64,000 nucleotides of DNA from Antedon mediterranea (taxonomy: Eukaryota > Echinodermata > Crinoidea > Comatulida > Antedonidae): positions 6,926,288 through 6,990,287 of the forward strand of contig NC_092676.1 of the NCBI RefSeq assembly GCF_964355755.1. Reading direction: 5' to 3'. The notes beneath the pieces are model-generated. The model was given only the letters and a program-made list of their open reading frames with translations, did no database searches and was not told the DNA's origin. The translations under genes were made by a program, and so were the position numbers. Shown in pieces: positions 51,226 to 63,031 of this stretch (positions are counted from its first letter, which is position 1; the number at the start of each line of letters is the position of its first letter).

Positions 51226-53084
51226 TAAAAACAGCCTATTTCCCTTTGTTTATCAACTAAATTAGGGTGTCTCTTAAATAGGGTGTCCCCCAAATAGAGG
51301 TGTTCCTCCTAAATAGAGGTGTCAGGATTGTACTATATGATTTATAGAACACACTATTTCTTAAATTTACAGTAGTTTGGAGTTGTCATGAAGTCTCATA
51401 AATATATATAGATAATCTATAAGTTAAATAACATATGTACTGTACTCTATCTAAATGTCATTTATTAGACAGGGTTATTAAGTATTTAAAATACATTATA
51501 ACTCTAAGATTTAAGAACATACAGTAGATCTATAGAATGACTTGTTTCTCTACTTGATCAGTTAATAAAAATGCTTAGATAGATTATTCTAACTACTTTC
51601 ATAAATACTGTATCTACGGAACTATATTGTTTGGTTACCAATCCCACAATTAACTTCCAACACATCTCCACAAACCTCCCTTTTCCCCATCATAACTCCT
51701 CTCCATAAACACCCCCAACCCACCTCGTCTCCCCTCCTTTTGTGATAACTTTATGATTAGACCATTTTAGACACAAGTCCATTTGCCATTTCTCCTTGGT
51801 TAATACTATATTCTAGCAGTTTTTCAATTCTAAATCAAATACAATGGGTATTGCATACTTAGAGTATTTGACTGGATTTAACCTTTCAATATCTCAGTTC
51901 AATTGTAGGTTTATCCCACTTTGTAAAGAAAGAATTGTTGTTTGCGTTTTTTTCTATTGTGTCTAGGTCTAGTTTTTGCCATGGACTTTAAAGTACTCAG
52001 TAGTTATTCATTCTAAAGATTTATCCAAAGATGTAAAGCCGCGCACCCTTCGTTTTTTTATTCAGCCAAACTATTAACTATTGTCGTAAAGTACAAATTA
52101 AAATCTATCATTGGTTTTTTAAGGCTTTTAAAGGTTTTTTTTCTCATTGCGCCTCCCTGATAACATGGTATTATGTCATAATTCTGTATATAGCATCACA
52201 TGTGACGCATATCATGGGAGGTTAAGTTAGGAGTTACAGGTAGATAGAGCCTGATACAGCTATCACATGTAACACCTGTATCATGGAAGGTTAAGTTAAG
52301 GGTTTAGGTTAGTGCCTGATACAGGCATTACATGTGAAAGAGTTAACTGGCGTACTTGTTTTCATAAAAGAAGGTTATTGTGAGGCTCCTAATAGGACGA
52401 CTTCTATTCTCAATCTTGATTCATTGTCAATGAAAATTGCCATTAAAATTATATTTCTTATGTTTGCTGCACGCACTGAACAAAACTGTCAGGTTTAATG
52501 CCAGCCAACCAGTGCATTGGCTAAACCTACCAGCAGAATATCCATTCAACCTTTTAAACAAACTACACTCTGGTAATGCAATAGCATGGATCTTTTATAT
52601 TTTCTGTTTGATTTCATGTGGTTTGCCCACTCACAAGGGACTACTGTACTTTATACAAACAATGCATACTACAGGGTAGGGTTACTCATGTACTGTACTC
52701 TGCCCACTGTATAAATATACAACTAAAGCCTACTCTATTTGTGGCATGGCCTCAGCCTTTACAAAAATGTAATTGTAACGTTATTGATGCATTAATAAGG
52801 TTATGTTTAATGTTATTTTAAGCTACTTGAGATTATATTTCAGTAAATAAGACAGTTGGGTGTCATACTGTACTACACCACTCGCATCATCCATAAGAGA
52901 CATAACGCTGTACGCACCAAAAGCCTAGTATTCCGCTTCTAATGAGAGCTTTTCTCCTTCCTACAGTAAATAAATGCAATCTGAACATACAGTAACCCAC
53001 TATAGAAAATTTGCGGCCTAATCTAGGGGTGTTGTGGTGAAATGTATGTTGTTTAGTATTAAACATCATACCATAAATTAGATC

Positions 53085-53382
53085 TGCATTGTCACAGTAT
53101 GTGATGTGGCCATATTGGAAAGTGATGAACACTGCCATATTTGGCCATATCACTACCATATTTGGCCATATCACTACCACTACCATATTTGGCCATATCA
53201 CTACCATATTTTGCCATATCACTACCATATTTGGCCATATCATCACTACCATATTTGGCCATATCATCACTACCATATTTGGCCATATCATCACTACCAT
53301 ATTTGGCCATATCACTACCATATTTGGGCACATCACACTTTTTTTGTCAAACTAGTTTGATAGTATAGACAGAGCTTTATAC
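53085..53382. mobile_element. MITE family A, copy with expanded core
   Basis: The right end is complete (AAACTAGTTTGATAGTATAG then ACAGAGCTTTA); the left terminal repeat is lost. The core word CCATATTTGGCCATATCACTA is amplified to nine copies with a 21-, 24- or 27-bp period (extra ATC or CACTAC). All six frames stay open through it, giving spurious proteins of up to 149 residues. Confidence 0.85.
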
Positions 53383-54961
53383 ATTGGTTGAATTTAGATT
53401 TTTAAATTATTTTGTCACTATTTTTTATTTAATAAAGTACAGTACAGTATAATCTATTCAATAGTCAAAATTGCCAAAATATGATTATAAAAAGTAATAA
53501 TTGATTTCTAAAGAAAATCTGGGGCACATGCTAGTAATCTAAAGTGCTTAAATTAAATTATATTAAAACTAAACCACACATTGACATTTTAAGTACACAG
53601 TATACTACCCTAATAAGGAAAAGATTGAATAGATATTAAATTTGTATACCATTAAAGTATTAGTGTGCTGATTGATAGCCATTGACATGGATTTACACTT
53701 TAAAGTATTTGCCACTCCTGTTTACTATTGTCTGTTAATCATACTATTGTATCATTTTAATACTTACAATTTACATAAGGTGAAATTTCCATATTTAATA
53801 TGCTTTATTTCTATTGCACTGATATAAAATATTTCACATCAATTAATTTTTTACAATAGTAATTTAGTTAACTTATAAAGAAAATAATAAGAAGTGTTAT
53901 CATACTTTTGCATCACATCATTGGAAGAAAAGGACTACAGATACATATTTAACAATTTTGTTATGCAATACTTTACTACAGTAATTGATATACGGTAATG
54001 GACAAAAATGCACCATTAGTAATTGTAACGTATAGCTTCAAAAATTTTTTTTTTAATTAAAAAAAAGTTTGTTTTTTTTTTCATTTTTTTTTTCAGTTAC
54101 ACTACAGTTGGACAGTAATTTGTTTTTTATTGATGAATGACTATTTTTATTTAGGAATATTAGGTCTACTCTTCACTGATGCAAAAGTTCTGTTTTTTCT
54201 CTCAGTGCTTTGGGACAATCTTTTAATTGTACTGTATACATAGCGCTATCATATAAACATTACATTAGCGCCATAATATTACTATCTAGTCTATCATTGA
54301 AATTGTATCTTCGATAGTGAGATGATGTCATATTATTAGGTCACGTTTAATTTTGATGATAAGTACTGTAGGTATTTATTACTGATGTAATGTAAATATT
54401 AATTGGTATTAATTACAATGATAATTGGAAATTGAAGGCCGTGTATTGTATGATAACTATGTATTATTAACTAACCCTATATATAGGTATTTGTGTGTGT
54501 TAATAGGCATTTGTGTGTGTTATATAGGCCAAAATTGCCGGAAAAAAATTTCCCCAAGATAGGGATTTTTTTTCTGACATTCTATATGGTATACTCTATC
54601 AGAAAAAAAAAGAAAATAATTTTCCTATACTTTTTTCCCGCAAAATTTGTACTGCACCCAGGCTATTATTATAGTATGAACTTTAATATCAAATTGTATT
54701 TTTTTTTTTAATTCCTTCTCGTTATCGTAATCATTGGTATCACATTCTTAGAAAATATTAATATTTAATTATTGTTTTATTATATTTGTACTGTACAGTT
54801 TGTTATTTACTATTTAATTCATAAGTATAACGTGATAATTTTGTTCTGTGTCTACAATACCAGTATTAGTTTCAAAATTCTAAGTATTGGTGAAACGCAC
54901 TTTAGCATTAGACTTTCAAATTGAATAAATAATTGGAATAATATTGATAAAGGAAAAACTA

Positions 54962-55262
54962 GCGAGTCAAATGGCCAAGTGGTTAAGGCAGAAGCGCTGT
55001 TTACCATACATAAAGAGCCAACAATATCAGCAAGGGTTCAATGCCGACTCGCTCCTAGTTGTGGTGGTGGAACGAGTCTTCTTCTTGTCCAGTGTATACA
55101 GTTATAACGTGTGTTCACTTTAAAGAACGCAGTTTATCATTCGAGATAAATAGGAGGTTACCCTGGTGAACTGATTCACAAAATAGCCCCTATGTCAGGG
55201 GTATACAGTACAGTGATTATAACTGGTAATCCTTGGCCATATGTGCCTAAAGACATAAAAAA
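54962..55262 (+). mobile_element. tRNA-type SINE, family 1 (plus-strand copy)
   Basis: The tRNA-like head has A box TGGCCAAGTGGTTAAGGCAG (54972-54991) and B box GGTTCAATGCC (55035-55045), with stem ends GCGAGTC and GACTCGC. It resembles a class II (Leu/Ser-like) tRNA. The body has GTGTATACAG and CACTTTAAAGAACGCAG, matching the minus-strand copies. It ends in an A-rich AAAAAATAAATGAAAT. Confidence 0.75.
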
Positions 55263-55436
55263 TAAATGAAATAAGTGATATTTCTGTACTGGTTTGATTC
55301 AGCTCAGAATTGAACCAGGCTTAATAGCTTTTGATCTAGTAGTAGGAACATTTTTAATTTAAATAGACAAAGCAATAAAGTTATCTAAAATGAAAACTTT
55401 TCTTTTTAAAGGAGTACTAAATACTAAACAAAAATA

Positions 55437-58400
55437 ATGCCGGGTGAGAACGACATAACGAAGGTCGAGCCAAAACGACAATTGAAGATGATAGAGTTAG
55501 ATCACCTGACGGAACAGGAGCAACAAGTGATTATTGACGTACTGCAACGAGATGAGATTCTACGAAAGAACGAAGAATCTAGAATCAGGTTAGAATTTAG
55601 TCCATCTTTAGTTTTTGAGTCAGAGAAAGTATTATTTTTAAAAGTAAGTAAGAAGTTCAATGGTTTAAAAGTTATTTTTACTTTATTTTATTATAGAAAA
55701 TTTTAATTTCAATTGTAAAAGCCTGATTATTTTAAATGTTATTCGCCTGACCTTTACATAAAAAATGTGTGTATTTAATTTGTCTATGCTACACAAAAAC
55801 TGCTGCGTGTGGCTAGTGTCTTAGACGCTGGATTACCGATCGTGAGTTCGGGGTTCAATTCCAATTCTCGCCACATTGCTTGTATCCTTTAGGCAAGGCA
55901 CTTTACTTACATTTGCCTCTCCACACCCAGGTGTATTAAATGGGTACCGGTTAGATCAAGTCACAAGTTTACGCTGATTACAGTACTAGCTGCATTATGG
56001 GAGTTGCCATACGTGTTTGATCTAAAAATGACTGGAGTGAATGCTTATAAAGTGCCTTTGAGCTTGATTAATCATGAAAATGGCGCTATATAAAAATATG
56101 GTATTCAATATTATTATGACCTTAATAATCAACGCATTAAACATTTATAAAATGAAAAAAAAAAATATTTTCTATTTCAAAAATAAAAATCAGATTGATC
56201 AGCTGTTATTGCTGATATTGATAATCAACATTTTTATTAATGAAAATATCACCTGCCTTAATAATTAATATTGTTTAAATTAGTGTTTATTTTTATTAGA
56301 TAATGTGTGAATCTTTTCAGCTGCTTTACTGATAATGATAGTTTCATCCGATTTCTGCAAGTTTTCATGGGTAATAATAGCAGCATCCTAGATTAGAAAT
56401 GCATGCTACCCAAAAAATATTTACAGTAACTGCATTGAGAACTTAATCCCTATAATCCCGTTTACATCCTACAATCAAGCTATCCTGCTAAAACAGAAAG
56501 CAGAAACTGTTTTTACATGATGATAGAAGACATTGTAAAGGAAATATAAAACATGATATTCATTTTCCCAAACTTCAATATCCTCGTCCTTTGCATGTGC
56601 AGATAGTTTTTTTAAATTTTTGACTTGAATAAACTAAGCATTGCCTTCTCCTGTACATTCTGCATCTCCTCCACCCACTGCAACCTCCCTTCCCCAACCT
56701 CCTCTTTCCATTCCTATCTCACACCCTTTAAATATACCACTGTGCTTTTGATAAAAAAAAAAAGGAAATTTAAAATGCAAGCTGTTTGCATACATAATTT
56801 TCAATTGTTTGATTTATTGAACTCTTATGAAAATAGAAGCAGGAATACAGCTTACATTATGTGTGATTTTAAATTATATTGACAATAGCAGAAATGTATA
56901 AATAATAATAAATAATAATAAAATAAAACATAAATATTAATATCATAATCATCAAGTGTTGAGTTATTATTGTGCTCTATTCAATAATCTATTTTTAGAA
57001 TCAGCAAGATGTAATTTCTTGAAAATTTGAATACATTTTCAGAACACAAAGTATCTATGACTGAATGAAATGGTACTCATACAAGACTATTGAAAAAAAT
57101 GTATAAAAATGTATATGCAAGTTCAGCTATTGAAACATCCATTAAATTGTTAATTGTGTGATTGTCTAAACTTTTCAATTTGTTTCCAAAACTGTTAGTA
57201 CAGTTATTGAATGCTCTCCTTTATAGTTGCATGTATAAACCATTTTAGAAAGCATTCTATAAATGACTTTCATTGTTTTTAATATTCATTTTTCATTTCG
57301 TTTTAAAACCAGATAAACTATGGAGAAAATATGTATATATTTCCTCCATGAATAAACCAACATTGGCCTATTTGTCACGTTTCGAATGGGACATAAAGCC
57401 GTTGGTCCCATGTATATATTGCATGTCAAAGAACTATTTGAAAAGAGTACAGTTGGGATAAGCTCTCGGTGTGCTAATCTGGTAGGCGCTACACTGCTGG
57501 CTGCTATGGTGATCATAGAGGGGCCTAATGCAAATTTCCTCAGTTTCCAGTTAAGTTTGAAGACCAGTATAAAATACCTAAAGCTCTGTCTACACTATCA
57601 AACTACAGTAGTTTGACAAGAAAAAGTGTGATGTGCCCAAATATGGTAGTGATATGACATTATCATGTCCATACATGTTTTTGTCACATAAAGTTTGATA
57701 TTTGTATCTTTAGGCTTTATACCTTTCTCTCAGGGAAGAGCATTACAGTACAATACAACCTGAATATCTGAAGTATTTACTACTTAGACTTTTTGAACAA
57801 GAGTGTAGTGAAAAAAACATCTTATTAGCAACTTGTACAATATCTTTAAGTGTAGAATGTTACTGCTAGGAAAATGAGCTATAAAATGTACAGATAAAGC
57901 TATGTAAGGTCTACTTACCATTAAAATATTTTAACATTCACGCATACATTTTTTCAAATTAGGAATCATAAAAGGTAATTTCTCTAGATATCTTGGCAAT
58001 TGACTTGTTTCATTGTGTTCACGTACAATATTTAAATATCGCTTTTTCAATTTTTGGAATTGTTATTGTTCAAATATTAGTACAGTATATATTGGTTTTA
58101 CTATCATAACTATAATGTCAATTTGTGTTTTATAAAGTAAAATGATTTGATTCAACTTTTTTCTATGCATGTTTTATTCCAGTCTATTTGGTAAAGTTTT
58201 TTAACTTTATAATACTGTATGATATTATGTATTAAAAGTTTAAAACATGCTATTGAATGTCTGTTAATTTGTTATGCTTTGTTGTACTTGATATGTACAG
58301 TATTTAACACATATTTTACTTCGTCAATAACTGGCTTTTTTTTCATTAAAAAAAATGTTCTATATGACCAGGTACGGTATTGTCATGCTAAATTTATGTA

Positions 58401-61400
58401 ATGTAGTTTTAAAAAAACGACAACTTTTTGTTTTTAAAATGCTCACATTCTAGTGTCTTGAATGTTATTGTTGATAACAAATTATTAAAATCGAATCAAA
58501 TGAATTCTACCAAACTATTATGAATTGATAAACATGATTGCGTGTGTTATGGTTAAGTAACGTCTTCATTATTACTGCTTCATGAAAACAGAACCTTGCT
58601 ATGAAGATCAATCAGAATTGAATTAACAATGAAACACCTTTTGTTCCTAATTACAGGAAACTCAGACTCGAACTCCAAGATCTCCGACGTCAGGGAACCA
58701 TTCGGGAAGGAGACGACAGCAAGAATCTCTGCGCCAGATGTCGTGAGCCCCTGGGAATGTTCGCGTCAGCGGAGGTCTGTCCAAAATGCAAACACAAAGT
58801 CTGCAAGACGTGTCAGGTATATACACCTAGTGGAAAACGATGGGTGTGCAAAGTATGCCACAAATCTATGTAAGTACTACAGTAATTAAAGTAATACACT
58901 GCAGTAATTGTTGTAGTATTGAACTATTGAAATTACTAATTAAATACAGTGTACTCTAATTCTGTCTTCAATAATTTAGACCAGATTCTAGATTCCAAAC
59001 CATTGTTAAACCAATCCGAGTACAATATCAATCACCAATTTTGACTAGATTTCAGACTCCAGATTATTGTTAATCCAGTCCCAGTATAATCTCGACTACT
59101 AATTTAGACTAGATTTCAGGCAACGTTTGTTGACGATTTCTGTTTTCCTGCAGGCAAATCAAAATAGAGTCAGGAGAATGGTTTTATGAAAAGCTTGAAG
59201 TGGACAATGTCCGACTCTTCGGATCTGACCTTGTTAAGGCTTCTCTTGACCGTGTCCACACTCGAAGCAAAGGCAACATGAGTTCCCCAAACAGCTTTGA
59301 AGAACAGGACGAATCAAGCCGACAGCATTACCAAGGCAGACACAACCACCATTCTGGAACCCCACGCAGTACCCCACGTGGGACACCAAGAGGAACTCCT
59401 AGCGGAACACCAAGAGGCATGTCTCCTCACAACAGTCCTCACCGACGAAGAGCAAACCGAAACCAAGATAGCGTGAGTGTAACCAGTTCCGAAAGCCACC
59501 GCTCTCACAGCCAGCAGAGTCAAATAGCGCATAGTGAATCGGGTTCTTCGAGAGATGGTATGAATGAAAAACGAACAAATGGTGTTCCGGTTGAGGTCGA
59601 TAACACACCATCAAAAAGAAGATCAAGGTAAAACAATCAATAAACACTGAATCAATGCAATTTTATTTACATAACTTTATGTATTCAAATTTAAATTGCA
59701 CTTTATAGATTTCAAACACAATCGTCAGAATTATTACCATACAAGTTTATGCACATTTTTTTAAATTTAATATTTTGATATTGCATCACATTTGAATAGT
59801 ATTAGTTTAATCAATTAATATAATTTAATATTTTGGGTGTGTCGGCTGGCAAAATCACTATTTTTTTACAACCAGTACTTATTATAAAGGAACGCCTCAA
59901 ACAAATTAAACTTCAATTTATTTTCCAAATTGCATGAAATGATAAGTAAATATTTAAAATGAAGCAAAACAGAGGGAAAACCAAAAGAGCAATTATTATT
60001 ATTATTATTATTATTATTATTTCATACTCATCCAACAGCGAGTAACCCGCCAATTACAGGATGGATAAACTATTTAAAATTTCACAAGATGCTCTACATA
60101 AACAAAGACTTATTATTAAGTCTTTGGGAGTGGAGTTGTAAATTGTCATGAGAAAAAAACCCTGACATATGACAGGACTTGAACCCAGGACCCTTAGATT
60201 AGTAGCCAAGCATCATAACCACCAAGCCACAGCTCCACTCTGTTATGCTCGTTTGTGTGGTTATACCCTTATACATATAACAAGGACAATAACAATAAAA
60301 AAACATGACAATGACAGGACAATACATAAACAAATTACCTACACAAACCAAACTATAGGCTAACATTTTATTAAAAATAAAGTATTAAAAGCACTATACA
60401 GATTTTTGCATATATAAATGCATGAAAAAGTCATTATAGTACTGTAAAGTGGTGCTCTATTTTTTATTTTATGTTGTTTCAAAATGTTTTCTTTTATGCA
60501 AACAAGGATTAAGAAGATGTTTCCAAGTTTCAAATCTAGCAAAAAGTCAAGGTATATGACAAAGTGCATAGTGGGATATGTCATATTACATATATTATTT
60601 AATAATCTCACTGTATATGCAACTAACATTCAACAGATTTAAGAAATTATATAGTATGTATATGTTTCTGGGATGCAAATGTAGTTGTTGTAAGATAGTG
60701 CTTATCTGAAACTGATTGACACACTGGTGGGTCCAAAAGGTGTTCCCTTAATATGAGTTTGAATGGTACATTTTATTAGGGAATTTTAAGGGGAAAATAA
60801 TATACAAGGTATACGATTTATAGAAAAAGACAAATTTTTGAAAATGATGGAATTTTTTAAATTTTTTATTTATGTATTTTTTTGGTCCTTTTTTTGCTGT
60901 TATACATTTGAGATATCAATTTATCAATAGAATATCAATTAGAATAAATAAAATAAAACTAATTGGGATACAAGAAATCATTCTTATATATTCTGAGATG
61001 ATATTTATTTTGTATTCAAATAAATGTTTTGCTGACAATTTCTACAACTGAAGAAAATAGAATACATTCAAAAATATGCTGGCAGTGGTTATACATAATT
61101 TAGAAGAAAAATAATAAAAACATTCTTTTTGACAGGTGTCATATTTTATTCATTTCATTACCAATAAATGTCATATCAGTTGGAATTTATGGATAGTTTA
61201 TAACAATTTATATAATAACTATAGTGACACACCCATCTATTACATTTTAATGTCAGTGAGTTCAAGTATTTTTGGCATTGGTCCCACTCAGTGGCGGATA
61301 TAAGGCATTTGTGGGTGTGGTCATGACATTACCAAAACCCAATCTATTCCAACCCTCCTATTCACCATACATGATCAATCCAAAAAAAATGTAGTTGATT

Positions 61401-63031
61401 ATAAGTAAATACTTTACAATATAAGGCCTGCTTTTTAAAGAAATTAGTATAATCAGTGGTTTATGTGATGTTAATTACGTCACAAACAGATGTTTATACT
61501 ACGCTATGGCCGATTTCTCTGGCTATTTGACAAACTATTATATCTATTGTCTATTTGTCTATTGATTTTGTTAAGTCTTTTGTGTTTAGTTCAAGCCAAT
61601 TAATAGTACAGTCTAGCTTATCAGGGCAGTAGCATGGAATTTTACGAATATATATATAAATCTAAAGCGTTATTAAATATCCTGTGAATGTAAGTCAGTA
61701 TTTTTGTTTTGTATGGTTTTAAGTTTTAATATGCCTTTTGTTCCTTTGAACCTTGTTGTTGTGTGTCAGTATTAAAACCTATTGTGTTTATTGTTATCAA
61801 TATTTTGCGACTGTGTTTTCAATCTTGCCTGCGTAATTGCTGCTCCTGGTGGTTGTCATGTACTCTGTACTGCTTTATTAGGTCAGTTTGATAAGCTCTA
61901 ATCATCTTTTTCTAGGTCGTAAATTTTCACTGATAGCTATAAAATAGGGCTGTATAAGGGGTTTATCATTTTTGGTATATGATAGCTTCTTTTCTCCTGG
62001 TTGGTACTAAAGCTGTTAACATGCTTACTGATAAAATCCTAGTCCTACCAAATTGGTGTGTGATGGTCAAAATAGTACCCAGCGTGGGTTGCATCTCATT
62101 TGGTAGGGATTTCTGTAATTGGGGACATAAAACAAGGCTTGGGAGTATTCCATTATATGCAAAATAGTTAATTGTAGTATAGCTCTTGTTTAAAAGGAGC
62201 AGATATTTTTTATCATTCATTCATCTTTTTATTTCGGAATACCATGATGACATAATATATCCATAGCCAAAAAGAAACATAATCTAAGAAATTATTGTAC
62301 AGGTGACAAACAAAAAAGAATTGAGATTGTAGGAATAACAGACAAAATATATATGTTTATTGTCATTTATTATTTAAAATTAAAAATGACAATGCTGTGG
62401 GTATCAGTGGCTGGATCTCAATGGAGATACAAAAATAAAAAGCGAAAAGCTAAATCAAAACGATAAAGTAAACAGCCAGAAAAGTTAGCAGAGCTTTCGG
62501 GCAACACTTGCCCTTCATCAGTGCAAGTGAAGGAATTTGGATAACGTCATTTATAGTCATTTATTGTCATTTATTTATATAATTTTATATTTTCCTTTTC
62601 TTGTATATTTTTTAACTATGGTTTGTGAAGTACGGTATTTATAGCATGTGGCCATTTATACTAAATATACAGTACTCAAATGCTGTGTTATGTATGAATA
62701 TACAGTACTGTCTTAAAACTTTATTTTTTGGTTTTTTATATTTTTATTTTATGTAGTATTGGTTATAACAAGAAATTATGGTGATTTTTTACTTCTTGTA
62801 TGTTTATGATGATCAATTTTACAATTCAGAATTTTCATATACATAATAAATAACGAAAAATAAGTAGGTATCGCTAATTTACGTACATATTTGAGAACCT
62901 TAGTTAACATTTACATGTATGTATTGAAAATTTAATTACTTAATGTTTGTTTACTAGTTTTGAAAAAGTATCAACTACCTCCAGTACAGATGATAAAGAC
63001 GTACTAACAGAAGTACCAACTTTGACTAAAG
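55437..63031 (+). CDS. SYTL4: Synaptotagmin-like protein (Slp), N-terminal part
   Basis: Exons 55437-55588 (start codon within exon 55412-55588), 58657-58869, 59154-59627 and 62958-63031 splice in phase to 304 residues plus one base. The gene then leaves the window. Slp proteins bind GTP-loaded RAB27 through this N-terminal homology domain and tether secretory granules through C-terminal C2 domains. Seen here: helix SHD1 with LTEQEQQVIIDVLQRDE (24-40); a zinc finger with four CxxC pairs (76/79, 92/95, 100/103, 115/118); SHD2 with SGEWFY (128-133); and FGSDLVKASLDR. The zinc finger puts it with Slp3/4/5 (or insect bitesize) rather than Slp1/2. A linker follows with a TPRG-type repeat (about residues 178-195) and Ser-rich stretches. 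Exact paralogue assignment needs the C2 domains; rabphilin/Noc2-type genes share the fold but fit less well. Confidence 0.85.
55807..56102 (+). mobile_element. tRNA-type SINE, family 2
   Basis: The head has an A-box-like GGCTAGTGTCTTAGACGCTGG and a perfect B box GGTTCAATTCC (55852-55862), with CTCGCCACA after it. The body has AGGCAAGGCACTTTAC and the tail ATGGCGCTATATAAAAATAT, a 3' end common among invertebrate SINEs. It lies in the first coding intron of the Slp gene. Confidence 0.8.
57580..57722. mobile_element. MITE family A, copy 10
   Basis: The left end is a perfect family consensus, AAAGCTCTGTCTACACTATC. The right side has TGTCACATAAAGTTTGATAT and a damaged TAGGCTTTA end. An extra ACAGTAGTTTG doubles the sub-terminal segment. 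Confidence 0.85.
58978..59119. repeat. 70-bp direct duplication in an intron of the Slp gene
   Basis: AGACCAGATTCTAGATTCCA, then AACCATTGTTAAACCAATCC at 58978-59046, is repeated as AGATTTCAGACTCCA and GATTATTGTTAATCCAGTCC at about 59049-59119. The second copy carries TTTCAG motifs resembling splice acceptors, about 35 and 100 bp before the real acceptor at 59153. Confidence 0.6.
59992..60245 (-). mobile_element. tRNA-type SINE, family 3
   Basis: On the minus strand the head reads GTGGCTTGGTGGTTATGATG (A box region, about 60212-60231) and GGGTTCAAGTCC (B box, 60175-60186). The body ends in an (AAT)n tail seen as (ATT)n at 59992-60018. It lies in an intron of the Slp gene, in opposite orientation to the gene. 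Confidence 0.75.
61215..61368. repeat. Dispersed repeat, copy 2 (inverted partner at 51043)
   Basis: It is the reverse complement of 51043-51225 over most of its length: GACACACCCATCTATTACAT, TTTTTGGCATTGGTCCCACT and GTGGGTGTGGTC. Confidence 0.75.
62399..62537 (-). mobile_element. Penelope-like element 3' fragment
   Basis: On the minus strand this reads GCACTGATGAAGGGCAAGTG, TTGCCCGAAAGCTCTGCTAA, then a T-rich stretch and ATCTCCATTGAGATCCAGCC. As I remember it, this matches the 3' region of many animal Penelope-like retroelements. No reverse transcriptase or GIY-YIG part is present, so it is a short fragment. Confidence 0.6.
62485..62521 (-). ncRNA. Hammerhead-ribozyme-like core
   Basis: On the minus strand the order is CUGAUGA (62521-62515), stem II GGGCAA-GUG-UUGCCC (six pairs, three-base loop), GAAA, a three-pair stem III AGC-UCU-GCU, then A as the cleavage-site base (62486). 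All invariant core bases I know of are present. Stem I, which would join the flanks, is not evident by eye, so activity is uncertain. Confidence 0.55.

Larger units (their letters stand above)
37620..55411 (+). other. Probable 5' region of the SYTL gene; mostly unrecognised
   Basis: The coding start of the Slp gene (55437) lies in an internal exon with its own acceptor (CTTTTTAAAG ending at 55411), so at least one untranslated exon lies upstream. Candidates are a GC-richer segment at about 37630-37761 ending in CCAAG then GTAAGG, a CpG-containing island at about 43440-43740, and the exon-like 49000-49065. Nothing links them by sequence alone. Smaller repeats are annotated separately. A LINE-like 3' tail with CTTGAATCTTGAATCT lies at about 39100-39143. 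Long stretches (39150-40970, 42040-45890, 46700-47560, 49070-51040, 51230-53090 and 53380-54960) show nothing recognisable beyond AT-rich DNA. Confidence 0.35.
55589..58656. other. First coding intron of the Slp gene
   Basis: About 3.1 kb between in-phase coding exons. It contains SINE family 2 (55807-56102) and a MITE (57580-57722). The rest is AT-rich with no supported exon; open frames at 56625-56882 and 57273-57616 show no family signature. Confidence 0.5.
59628..62957. other. Intron of the Slp gene with repeats
   Basis: The 3.3-kb intron between the linker exons contains SINE family 3, dispersed repeat copy 2 and the Penelope-like fragment. The rest is AT-rich with no supported exon. 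Confidence 0.5.

Noticed and set aside
52887-53368. Several frames of up to 149 residues rich in repeats such as IWPNMVV
   Set aside because: They come from the amplified core of a family A MITE and occur on both strands.
54962-55045. A genuine tRNA gene
   Set aside because: It has A and B boxes, but stems are imperfect, and a shared SINE body follows, with further copies of that body elsewhere in the window.
55807-55870. A genuine tRNA gene
   Set aside because: The B box is perfect, but the clover-leaf does not close well and the downstream body and tail are those of a SINE.
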